From Thermoplasmata archaeon (GTDB lineage: Archaea; Thermoplasmatota; Thermoplasmata; Thermoplasmatales; Thermoplasmataceae), in assembly GCA_021797025.1 (NCBI GenBank), contig JAKAAK010000049.1, forward strand, positions 1-15,396: 15,396 nucleotides of DNA, written 5' to 3'. Of the stretch, positions 7,999 to 14,938 are shown in pieces. The notes under the pieces are model-generated. The model did not search any database. It had not been told where the DNA came from and saw only the letters and a list, made by a program, of their open reading frames with translations. Position 1 is the stretch's first letter; the number at the start of each line of letters is the position of its first letter. A program made the translations under genes and the position numbers.

Positions 7999-8920
7999 TT
8001 ATCTCACCCTTACTGTTCACTATTTCAGGTATCAGTTCCTCTGCTAAATTTGGTAAAGACATAATACTATCCGAATCCCCGCTCAATATGTTTTCAGGGC
8101 TAAATCCTCCCATGTTTGATGATATATCAGACATTATTGCGTCAGATTCAAGAAAATTAAAACTGCCCTGGAAATATCTGTATATTTCTGTAACAAAAAA
8201 CAGTGGTGCAGTTGCTGCCACATATATTAAGCCTATATCAAGGAATGGATTGTTAAACATGCCCAGTAAATATAGTATAATTATGGAAAAGAATGGAAAG
8301 AAAGAAATTTCAAAAAATATTCTGTAAAATTTAAACACGTGTTTTTCACTTCCAGGAAATATAAAAAGTATTGAAGCTACAGGAATGAAAAGGATAAAGA
8401 AAAATATGAGTGCCTGCCTTATTATCATGACACCGAATAGAAGAATTATGGCAAGCATATATGAGCCATTGAGCAGTACTGCTATGATCTGATTATCCGG
8501 GGAAAGCCCGGATATACCAATAGTATACCAGTCAGGTTTCAAAGTGTAAATGCTATTATAAAACACAAGGGATATTTTTAAAAATAGGATGGATATCTTA
8601 TAGGATTCAAAAAATAGGACAGATGAAATCATTATTTTTATTACAAGTCTTGTAGCCGGATAAGGTTTGATGAAAGAGTTATAAGCCAGTGTAGTAACAG
8701 CAGATAATAAAATGACTGTGACAATAATATCCGAATAAATGCTGTTGAACAGGTAATTGTAGAATGATAGAAACGCAGGGTTAGCATTTATAAATTCTGT
8801 GTAAGAATATTTGGGATTCAGACCATAGTTTACAGTTAGATGCCAGAGCAATATTACCGATGACCTTGCAATTTTAGTAAATACCTTTATAATTTCTCCA
8901 AAAATAGACCCATAATTCAT
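7994..8920 (-). CDS. VirB6/TrbL/CedA-like polytopic membrane channel protein
   Basis: This 308-residue hydrophobic protein has about six transmembrane segments, roughly at residues 62-82, 94-120, 143-166, 168-189, 203-220 and 228-245, with a possible weaker one at 20-31. The stretch RQALIFFFILFIPVASILFI (168-187), followed by a proline and charged residues (FPGSEKH), resembles the conserved core of TrbL/VirB6 proteins, which form the inner-membrane part of DNA or protein transfer channels. The last 55 residues are soluble, acidic and rich in Ser, Asn and Asp. The start ATG overlaps the stop of the upstream VirB2-like gene (ATGA, 8917-8920) and its own stop overlaps the next start, so all three genes are coupled. 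Family assignment rests on topology, the core motif and neighbours. An unrelated polytopic protein is less likely given this order. Confidence 0.68.
   Translation of the reverse strand: MNYGSIFGEIIKVFTKIARSSVILLWHLTVNYGLNPKYSYTEFINANPAFLSFYNYLFNSIYSDIIVTVILLSAVTTLAYNSFIKPYPATRLVIKIMISSVLFFESYKISILFLKISLVFYNSIYTLKPDWYTIGISGLSPDNQIIAVLLNGSYMLAIILLFGVMIIRQALIFFFILFIPVASILFIFPGSEKHVFKFYRIFFEISFFPFFSIIILYLLGMFNNPFLDIGLIYVAATAPLFFVTEIYRYFQGSFNFLESDAIMSDISSNMGGFSPENILSGDSDSIMSLPNLAEELIPEIVNSKGEIN
8004..8010 (-). promoter_or_regulatory. Strong ribosome binding site deciding an ATT start
   Basis: On the minus strand AGGGTGA (8010-8004) matches the archaeal anti-Shine-Dalgarno sequence. It lies 5 nt before the ATT at 7998-7996 and inside the 3' end of the channel gene. 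No ATG or GTG in the ATPase frame is within reach, so the site supports initiation at ATT, possibly by termination-reinitiation from the overlapping TAA (7996-7994). Confidence 0.55.
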
Positions 8921-9174
8921 AGTTTCCCTGTTACAACATAGTTAAACACTGTGAATAAAACGCCACTGACTGCAAGAATATATATCACTGTTCCGATGGT
9001 TGCGTTTTTTAATTTTTCCCTGGCCATATATTTTTTATTTTCATCAGTACTGAAAAAACTCAGGGCAACCGGAATCCATAAAATTGTAATCAATATGGCA
9101 GATACTGATATGGCTATATCATCTATCCTGCCCAGCATTGCATTTATCGACGCTACCGCATATTCAATTAACAT
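8917..9174 (-). CDS. Small two-helix VirB2/TrbC/CedA1-like pilin or channel subunit
   Basis: This 85-residue protein has a short amphipathic N-terminus, a first transmembrane helix (about 19-41), a charged cytoplasmic loop containing TDENKKYMAREKLKNA and a second helix (about 59-81). The loop leading into an ATIG start of helix 2 is very like that of TrbC/VirB2 and archaeal Ced/Ted pilin-like subunits, in which two-helix hairpins assemble into a conduit with lipid. I chose the ATG at 9174 because a TATA box lies about 26 bp upstream. A GTG at 9195 would add seven residues but lies almost inside the box. No long cleavable signal peptide is seen. It is the first gene of a three-gene operon with a VirB6-like channel protein and a VirB4-like ATPase, and that context is the main support for the call. 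Confidence 0.7.
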   Translation of the reverse strand: MLIEYAVASINAMLGRIDDIAISVSAILITILWIPVALSFFSTDENKKYMAREKLKNATIGTVIYILAVSGVLFTVFNYVVTGKL

Positions 9175-9195
9175 TTTTGGTAATGGAAAAAACAC

Positions 9196-9206
9196 TATAA
9201 AATATT
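9196..9206 (-). promoter_or_regulatory. TATA box for the T4SS-like operon
   Basis: On the minus strand AATATTTTATA is centred about 26 bp upstream of the ATG at 9174. This gives the operon a leaderless promoter of its own, separate from the DUF72 gene upstream. Confidence 0.5.
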
Positions 9207-9249
9207 AATTATATTGAGGCATTAATAATATATTTTTTAAATAATAAAT

Positions 9250-10035
9250 TCAGAACAGTTTTTTCTGCCTGTCGGCAAGCATTTTCGCATTATCGGGTAA
9301 TCCAAGTTCACTCCTTATATACTTCATAGTTGCTGGTGAGAAACCTTCATAATGGTTGTTAGCGTAAATAAAAGCAGTTTTTATTCCAGAACTGGTTTTT
9401 ATAATATTGCCTACCCAGTTTCTGATCTCTTCATGTCTGTTGATTCTAATTTCACCCAGTTGATTCTTATTTAGTTCCTTATTTCCCAGAAAACGAATGT
9501 ATAGGTTTTCCGTGGTTTTTATCAACGGTGGTCTTATATAATCAAGAACGGGCCATGCCATTGTTATCCCGTATTTTTTCAATAGTGAATACGTTTCATT
9601 TCTGAACCAGGAGGTATGTCGGAATTCAATCGCAAATTCAATGCCCTGAGGAAGCATTTCAATAAAACCTTCCATGATTTCAATGTTATAAACAAAATCA
9701 GGCGGTAATTGAATAAGTATGATTCCCAGTTTTTCCCTGAGTAATAATATATTTTTAAGGAAAAAATCAAGGTCATTTTCGCACTCTTGTAAACGGTCTT
9801 CATGTGTTATTTTTTTCGGCATTTTCGGAGAAAAGATAAAATTATCAGGAACTGAATCATACCATTTATTTACGGTATCTGCACCCTGGGCAGCGTAGAA
9901 GGTAGAATCAATTTCCACCGTGTCGAATAATTTTGAGTAAATTTTCAAAAAATTATTTTGTGTATCAGAGAGACCATATACTTTTCCTTTCCAGAAGTCA
10001 TAACTCCAGCCAGAGCATCCAGTTCTGAATTCCAT
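9250..10035 (-). CDS. DUF72 (YecE-like) TIM-barrel protein
   Basis: This 261-residue protein matches the DUF72 family along its whole length. Visible family blocks are the N-terminal GCSGWSYDFWKGKVY, then FDTVEIDSTFYAAQ, PDNFIFSPKMPKKITH, ILIQLPPDF, the FAIEFRHTSWF block and the C-terminal YANNHYEGFSP. The biochemical role of the family is unknown; the conserved aromatic and acidic residues lining the barrel suggest an enzyme, and a role in nucleic-acid metabolism has been suggested. It lies on the same strand as the T4SS-like operon, 75 bases upstream, and downstream of a DNA methyltransferase gene. A separate TATA box before each unit argues against one tight operon. Confidence 0.9.
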   Translation of the reverse strand: MEFRTGCSGWSYDFWKGKVYGLSDTQNNFLKIYSKLFDTVEIDSTFYAAQGADTVNKWYDSVPDNFIFSPKMPKKITHEDRLQECENDLDFFLKNILLLREKLGIILIQLPPDFVYNIEIMEGFIEMLPQGIEFAIEFRHTSWFRNETYSLLKKYGITMAWPVLDYIRPPLIKTTENLYIRFLGNKELNKNQLGEIRINRHEEIRNWVGNIIKTSSGIKTAFIYANNHYEGFSPATMKYIRSELGLPDNAKMLADRQKKLF

Positions 10036-10051
10036 ATATCACTATGTGTGA

Positions 10052-10069
10052 TTATTTAATAAATTTATA
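10052..10069 (-). promoter_or_regulatory. TATA-like element for the DUF72 gene
   Basis: The minus-strand AT-rich stretch TATAAATTTATTAAATAA sits about 17-34 bp upstream of the ATG at 10035. It contains a TATA-like core at the leaderless distance. Confidence 0.4.
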
Positions 10070-10091
10070 CTGATACTTTTCTTGACTGTAC

Positions 10092-10874
10092 TTACCATTT
10101 TCCGGAGGGTTTCATTACATTTGTATAAAAGGCTATTTTTCTGGATTCAGTTTTACCCGGTTTTCCGTTATGGTTCTCCTCTTCCCTAACAAAAGAAGGC
10201 TTTCCGAATACTCTAACCGGCAATGCATCTGGTGCATTGAAATTCATGGCATATTTGCCCTTTATTACCATTACCTCTCTACCCAGTTCCATGAAATCAT
10301 CTGCTGTGAAATTATGCACGTACCAGTTTTTCCCGGGATAAGGAGGGTCAATGTAAAAGAATGTGTCAGTGGAATCATACTTTTCTATTAATACCCTGAA
10401 GTCCATATTTTCGAGTTTCATTTTTCCTATTAAATGAGATGCTTTAATCAGGTTAGATACATTTTTGCGGTAGGTTCCGTATAGTGATTTATCCTTTTTA
10501 CCATATGTTTCCCCCATACCTCCGAAACCAGCATTGAAATTGAAGAAAATTGAAAATGCTTTTTCAACTTCTGGTGCTTCATTATCCATTACAATTCTGC
10601 CATCATAGTAATCAAAAAATAATTGTCTATCCATAGCAAGTGCGTTAGCAGCCCTATAGAAGGAGGGAAAGTGAGTTTTCAGGGCAGTGAATAATATGTA
10701 AAGGTCTCTGTTCAGATCATTGTAAACTATGTTCCTGGAATGGATATTTAATGCAACGGATCCAGATCCTCCAAAAACATCAACGAATACATTGCATCCG
10801 GACTGATCGTATATTCTCTGGATATCTTCCACTACACTCGTTTTTGATCCAGGATATTTCATTATTCTCAGCAT
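10092..10874 (-). CDS. Dam-type (D12 class) DNA adenine-N6 methyltransferase, orphan
   Basis: The protein is predicted to transfer a methyl group from SAM to N6 of adenine in a short DNA target. The order of motifs is that of the alpha/D12 class: MKYPGSK near the N-terminus (lysine and glycine of motif X), VFVDVFGGSGSVALN (motif I, SAM binding) and FFYIDPPYPG (motif IV, DPPY catalytic). The sequence between them is the target-recognition region. The frame continues upstream to an ATG at 10928, which would add 18 mostly hydrophobic residues not expected for the family. I prefer the ATG at 10874 (260 residues), and 10862 is also possible. A TATA-like TATATAATA lies at about 10903-10911, inside the longer version. 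No restriction endonuclease gene is next to it, so it appears to be solitary. Target sequence cannot be read from here; GATC is the commonest target of this class. Confidence 0.85.
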   Translation of the reverse strand: MLRIMKYPGSKTSVVEDIQRIYDQSGCNVFVDVFGGSGSVALNIHSRNIVYNDLNRDLYILFTALKTHFPSFYRAANALAMDRQLFFDYYDGRIVMDNEAPEVEKAFSIFFNFNAGFGGMGETYGKKDKSLYGTYRKNVSNLIKASHLIGKMKLENMDFRVLIEKYDSTDTFFYIDPPYPGKNWYVHNFTADDFMELGREVMVIKGKYAMNFNAPDALPVRVFGKPSFVREEENHNGKPGKTESRKIAFYTNVMKPSGKW

Positions 10875-11022
10875 AATTACCGGTAAAACTGTATGCTTTA
10901 TTATTATATAAGAAATAAAGTATCTCATGTTTAAAGAACTAAAATTCTAACAATAAAAATGTAAATTTCCCCTAGATGGTAGTAGAAGCATATTCTTATG
11001 ATCTTACTAGTGTTCCCGCAAA

Positions 11023-11032
11023 GATATAAATA
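11023..11032 (+). promoter_or_regulatory. TATA box for the degenerate MBL gene
   Basis: GATATAAATA is centred about 26 bp before the ATG at 11054. This supports that start over the TTG at 11033. Confidence 0.55.
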
Positions 11033-11053
11033 TTGATAATAGATGGCCTTTTT

Positions 11054-11692
11054 ATGTTTCTACCTGTTCTGAACAGTACATACGCCTGGCGTACACAGGA
11101 TCCTGAATATGACTGGGAAATGGTAGGACACTTACTTTCAAAGGATGGAGAAATTATTCTTGTGGATCCGCCCTATGTGCATGGACTTGAAAAGGCATTG
11201 CCCTTAATCGGGAAGCCTGAAGCAATAGTACTTACAACTGCTAACCATACAAGAGGTTCAAGATATATATCATACAAACTTCAAATACCTATATATGCCC
11301 CTTTGCAGGCTGACTCATTTTCCGTTTCCCCGAAAAAGATGTATGAAGACAAAGGTATAAATAACTACAAAATTTATGAAGAAGGGTCTCTTTTATGGTT
11401 GAAGACTAAGAGAGTTACAGTATGGAGGAATGACGGTGATAAGATACCATATCTTGATGAAATGATTCTCATTGATGAAAACAGGTCTGTAATAACTGGA
11501 GATATTGCAATGGGTTCTTATTCCGGAGAATTACTTACTATAAATGAGGGTTTTACCGACTCTCCGGATGTTAATTTAGTCTCCCGTTCCCGTAATGTAA
11601 TAATAGATAGTTTCAGCGGATTGCATCTGGATAACCTTCTTTCATCTCACGGATACGACATCATAGGCAATTTAAACGCCAAAATTTCATGA
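11054..11692 (+). CDS. Metallo-beta-lactamase-fold protein with degenerate metal site
   Basis: This protein of about 212 residues shows the beta-strand pattern of the metallo-beta-lactamase fold: an opening strand ending in IILVDPPYVHG, the strand IVLTTANHTRGSRY where HxHxDH normally sits, ITGDIAMGSYSG carrying the usual Asp of motif 4 (D150), and a late GLHLDNLLSSHG. The canonical HxHxDH is reduced to a single His (H65) followed by TRGS, so a standard dinuclear zinc site is unlikely. A single-metal or non-catalytic role is possible. The ATG at 11054 is favoured by the TATA box; a TTG at 11033 would add seven residues. It stands alone between divergent dam and the lipid operon. The substrate is unknown. 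Confidence 0.65.
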   Translation: MFLPVLNSTYAWRTQDPEYDWEMVGHLLSKDGEIILVDPPYVHGLEKALPLIGKPEAIVLTTANHTRGSRYISYKLQIPIYAPLQADSFSVSPKKMYEDKGINNYKIYEEGSLLWLKTKRVTVWRNDGDKIPYLDEMILIDENRSVITGDIAMGSYSGELLTINEGFTDSPDVNLVSRSRNVIIDSFSGLHLDNLLSSHGYDIIGNLNAKIS

Positions 11693-11744
11693 AATATTGT
11701 ACGGTTTCCATAAAAATAAACTTACATTTTTAGTATGTTCCATA

Positions 11745-11756
11745 TTTTTATATACT
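11745..11756 (+). promoter_or_regulatory. TATA box for the acyl-CoA dehydrogenase operon
   Basis: TTTTTATATACT is centred about 25 bp before the ATG at 11775. It favours that ATG over the longer reading frame from 11697, whose first 26 residues span the promoter. Confidence 0.55.
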
Positions 11757-11774
11757 CAAAACCCTTTAATTATT

Positions 11775-13421
11775 ATGGATGATTCATATTCATATATATC
11801 GAACATTTATGGAAAGAACCATTATGATATAGACTTTCCTTTCAGGGAGATAGCGGAATTTTACGCAGGAGAAAGCCTGAATCTTTCTTCTCTTGGTGCC
11901 TATGCGGGAAAACAGCTCTATGAAATCACTGATTATATAGACAAAATATCCCCTCCTGTACTGAAGATGTGGGGAATTGACGGCAAAAGGATAGATAGTG
12001 TTCTGATAAATCCGGTAGAAAAGCATGCACTTGAGAGGCTCATTAAAGAATTCGGAATAAATAGACCGTATTTCCAGGGAAAATCTATCATGGAACATTA
12101 TGCCATGGGCTATCTTGTTGCAGACCCAGGCATATACTGCATAATAACACTTACACATCAGACAGCATATGCATTGCATAAATATGCCCCTGATAGCTTC
12201 AGGGACTATGTTTCCGGATTAATTGGGAACTCCAATAATTTATTACTTGGTGCAACATGGTTTACTGAAATACAGGGTGGAAGTGATCTGGGTGCCAATC
12301 AAACAGTGGCAGAACCCGGAAATAATTTATGGTATCTTAAGGGCGATAAATATTTTGCCAGCAATGCAGGCCTGGCAGATGTATCGCTAACATCGGCCTT
12401 TCATGGCAATAACCTTGGTGCCAAAGGCTTATCACTTTTTGTTCTTCCCCGGAAAAATAGTGAGGGCAATTTAAACTACAGGGTTAGGAGGCTCAAGGAG
12501 AAGAGTGCAACAAAAAGTGTGCCATCAGGAGAGGTAGAACTGGAAAATTCAGAGGCACAGATGCTTGGTGATGCAGGAAAGGCAATTTATTATATCACCG
12601 AGGACCTCATGGTCTCACGGCTGGATAACGCTGCAGCTGCATGTGGAATAGCAAGAAAGGCATACCTGGAAGCCTATTACTATTCAATGAAAAGGAAAAC
12701 TTTTGGATCATTACTTCTAGAACACCCCGGAATAAAAAGGGACTTGCTGGATATGGAAATACTTCTAGAGGGTTCTGTTGCACTGACGTTTAAAACCATA
12801 GACCTTTTCAATAAATCAATAAAAACAAAACCACCATACGATGATGATTACAATTATACCAGATTGATGACCCATATAGTGAAAAATATTACAGCTGAAT
12901 CTTCATCCATAATTACCCAGATGGCTACAGAACTTCATGGCGGAATTGGCTTTTTGTCCGAGTTTCCCATAGAACGCTGGCACAGGGAGGCACTGATAAC
13001 CCCAATATGGGAAGGTGCAAGCAATATACAGGCTCTGGACATGTTAGAAGCCATCATGAAGAAAAAAGCACACATCAAAATGCTGCTTGACTTCCAGGAT
13101 ATAATTTCAAAGATAAGTGATGGAAGGGAGATAGCAGATTCCTGCTACATGCTTCTCAGTGATAGTATAGACAAAATTCTGTCAATGGATAATAGCCATG
13201 CCCAGTTCCATGCAAAATATTTAATGGGTATAATGGGGCATTCAATAGCAGCTATTCTGCTTCTCCATATAGGAAACGAAACAGGAAACAAGGATTTTAT
13301 AGAAGCGGGTAAACTATACTTTCAGAAATATGTTAAAAAGGAGGATTACGATAAGGATGCCCTTGAAACGGCTGAATCACTGATTCATGTTGAAAGGCAG
13401 GAAAGGAGCCTGAAAAATTAG
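11775..13421 (+). CDS. AidB-like acyl-CoA dehydrogenase
   Basis: This 548-residue FAD-dependent enzyme belongs to the acyl-CoA dehydrogenase superfamily and is closest to the longer AidB subgroup (E. coli AidB is about 541 residues). The FAD-binding TWFTEIQGGSDLGANQT block lies at about 161-177. A flavin/substrate region HGGIGFLSEFPIERWHRE lies at 388-405. IWEGASNIQ (411-419) holds the glutamate E413 at the position of the catalytic base. AidB proteins carry extra C-terminal helices, present here. The likely reaction is alpha,beta-dehydrogenation of an acyl-CoA; a DNA-protective role as proposed for AidB is possible but not shown by the sequence. The next gene, an acyl-CoA synthetase, begins 8 bases after the stop, so the two probably act in one fatty-acid or branched-chain acid pathway. 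The start at 11775 is set by the TATA box. Confidence 0.87.
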   Translation: MDDSYSYISNIYGKNHYDIDFPFREIAEFYAGESLNLSSLGAYAGKQLYEITDYIDKISPPVLKMWGIDGKRIDSVLINPVEKHALERLIKEFGINRPYFQGKSIMEHYAMGYLVADPGIYCIITLTHQTAYALHKYAPDSFRDYVSGLIGNSNNLLLGATWFTEIQGGSDLGANQTVAEPGNNLWYLKGDKYFASNAGLADVSLTSAFHGNNLGAKGLSLFVLPRKNSEGNLNYRVRRLKEKSATKSVPSGEVELENSEAQMLGDAGKAIYYITEDLMVSRLDNAAAACGIARKAYLEAYYYSMKRKTFGSLLLEHPGIKRDLLDMEILLEGSVALTFKTIDLFNKSIKTKPPYDDDYNYTRLMTHIVKNITAESSSIITQMATELHGGIGFLSEFPIERWHREALITPIWEGASNIQALDMLEAIMKKKAHIKMLLDFQDIISKISDGREIADSCYMLLSDSIDKILSMDNSHAQFHAKYLMGIMGHSIAAILLLHIGNETGNKDFIEAGKLYFQKYVKKEDYDKDALETAESLIHVERQERSLKN

Positions 13422-13429
13422 GTGGTAAA

Positions 13430-14938
13430 ATGGGTGAAGGATTTAATGTAATAAAGATTTTGAGACGGGCATCTGTTCTATTCCCTGGAAATAAAGTAAT
13501 AGCTGAAAAAACACTAACATACCGGGAACTATATGAGAATGTTTCTAAAATATCCACATCCATGAATAAAATGGGAATTTCAAAGGGAACTGTGTTTGCT
13601 GTTGCAGATTATAATTCCATGGAATTCATGGAACTTCTCTTTGCAGCCAGTATGACCGGGTCAATAGTATATCCGGTCAATATCAAACTTCCATGGAATA
13701 TGGCTATGGAAACTGTAAGGGAATCAGGTGCGGAATATATGTTTGCATCCGATGATTTTCTCAATGCAGGAATCGGGAAAGAATTCCAGGAAGATCATGT
13801 GATATCCCTTGGAAGCAATAATAAGTACACTAAATTTAATGAATTACTGGTGAGCGATATGCACCGTGAGGAAATCACTTCTGGAACAGACAATTATTCC
13901 ATACTCTTTACCTCTGGAACCACGGGAAAGCCTAAGGAGGTACTGTATACCAATGAAAAGGCAGCTAACGGTGCACTCAGCATACTTTATCAACTGGGTA
14001 TGTTTCAGTCTCCAGCCTCCCTGAATTACAGTGATACCATTCTCTCACTGATTCCCTTTTATCATATATGGTCATGGGGTTCTGCTTTCCATGCCGCATA
14101 TCTTGGTGCAAATTACGTAATAACCGGGAAATATAACCCGGAAAATATTCTCTCTAGTATAAAAAAACACAATGTTAAATGGTTAAATGCCGTACCAACA
14201 ATGGTTTATGATTTGATTTCACACGATACTGATAATCATCTGAACGGGATTAAAATGTTGATAGGGGGATCTCCAATAAGCAGTGGCATAGCCAGAAAAC
14301 TCAAGGATAAGAATATAAAATTCTCAACTATATACGGTGGAACCGATATGCTTGCAACATCCATATCAATTGGAAAGGAAAGCGATATAGAATCATTGCG
14401 TTCTGTGACACATCCGGTTCCCATGGTCAGTGCATCTGTAAGGGATGAATCAGGCAAAATACTGGGAAATAATGTTATTGGGGAACTGTGGATTAATGCA
14501 CCATGGCTTCCCGGTAAATACCTTAATCGAAAGGACGAAGGGGAATATGAGGACGGATGGTTTAAGACAGGTGATGTGGGGCTTATAACAGAAACAGGAG
14601 GCATAAAAATACTGGACAGGATTAAAGATGTTGTAAAGAGCGGCGGTGAATGGATACCTACATCTATTCTTGAATCCATAATATCGGAATTTCCAGGAGT
14701 AGATATATGTGCTGTAACTGCTATTCCAGATGAAAAATGGGGAGAGAGACCGGTTGCCTGGATTAAAGCCTCGGAAAATATAAATACTGAGAAATTAAAG
14801 GAGCATATGAGTTCAAGGGTGCAATCCGGGCACATCAAGAAATGGTGGATTCCAGTTAATTTCATCTTCATTGAAGAGATACCCATGACAAGTGTGGGAA
14901 AAATCGATAAAGCAAGTCTTAGGGCCAAAAAATATTAA
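13430..14938 (+). CDS. Acyl-CoA synthetase (AMP-forming, ANL superfamily)
   Basis: This 502-residue enzyme is predicted to activate a carboxylic acid with ATP and CoA by way of an acyl-adenylate. Superfamily motifs are YSILFTSGTTGKPKE (P-loop, 156-170), IYGGTD (301-306), WFKTGDVGLI (377-386), the hinge LDRIKDVVKSGGEWI (395-409), and the C-terminal lysine in TSVGKIDKASLRAK (487-500, K491). The sequence is most like medium/long-chain fatty acyl-CoA ligases, but chain length cannot be judged. The ribosome binding site GGTGG (13421-13425) overlaps the stop codon of the dehydrogenase gene, indicating co-expression. The stop codon overlaps that of the convergent transporter gene (14935-14938). Confidence 0.9.
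   Translation: MGEGFNVIKILRRASVLFPGNKVIAEKTLTYRELYENVSKISTSMNKMGISKGTVFAVADYNSMEFMELLFAASMTGSIVYPVNIKLPWNMAMETVRESGAEYMFASDDFLNAGIGKEFQEDHVISLGSNNKYTKFNELLVSDMHREEITSGTDNYSILFTSGTTGKPKEVLYTNEKAANGALSILYQLGMFQSPASLNYSDTILSLIPFYHIWSWGSAFHAAYLGANYVITGKYNPENILSSIKKHNVKWLNAVPTMVYDLISHDTDNHLNGIKMLIGGSPISSGIARKLKDKNIKFSTIYGGTDMLATSISIGKESDIESLRSVTHPVPMVSASVRDESGKILGNNVIGELWINAPWLPGKYLNRKDEGEYEDGWFKTGDVGLITETGGIKILDRIKDVVKSGGEWIPTSILESIISEFPGVDICAVTAIPDEKWGERPVAWIKASENINTEKLKEHMSSRVQSGHIKKWWIPVNFIFIEEIPMTSVGKIDKASLRAKKY

Noticed and set aside
5968..10928. Whole minus-strand block as an integrated conjugative plasmid
   Set aside because: No relaxase, coupling protein, integrase, replication protein, direct repeats or attachment site were seen; a chromosomal import-type system fits better.
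3272..11774. CRISPR array or tRNA gene in the intergenic gaps
   Set aside because: All gaps are under about 130 bases and contain no regularly spaced repeats and no cloverleaf-like sequence that I could recognise.
11790..12179. 129-codon minus-strand frame inside the acyl-CoA dehydrogenase gene
   Set aside because: Antisense to a well-supported gene; Cys/Tyr-rich translation without domain features and no promoter.
14236..14928. 230-codon open frame on the minus strand opposite the acyl-CoA synthetase
   Set aside because: It lies entirely antisense to a gene with strong ANL-superfamily motifs, and its translation shows no recognisable domain.
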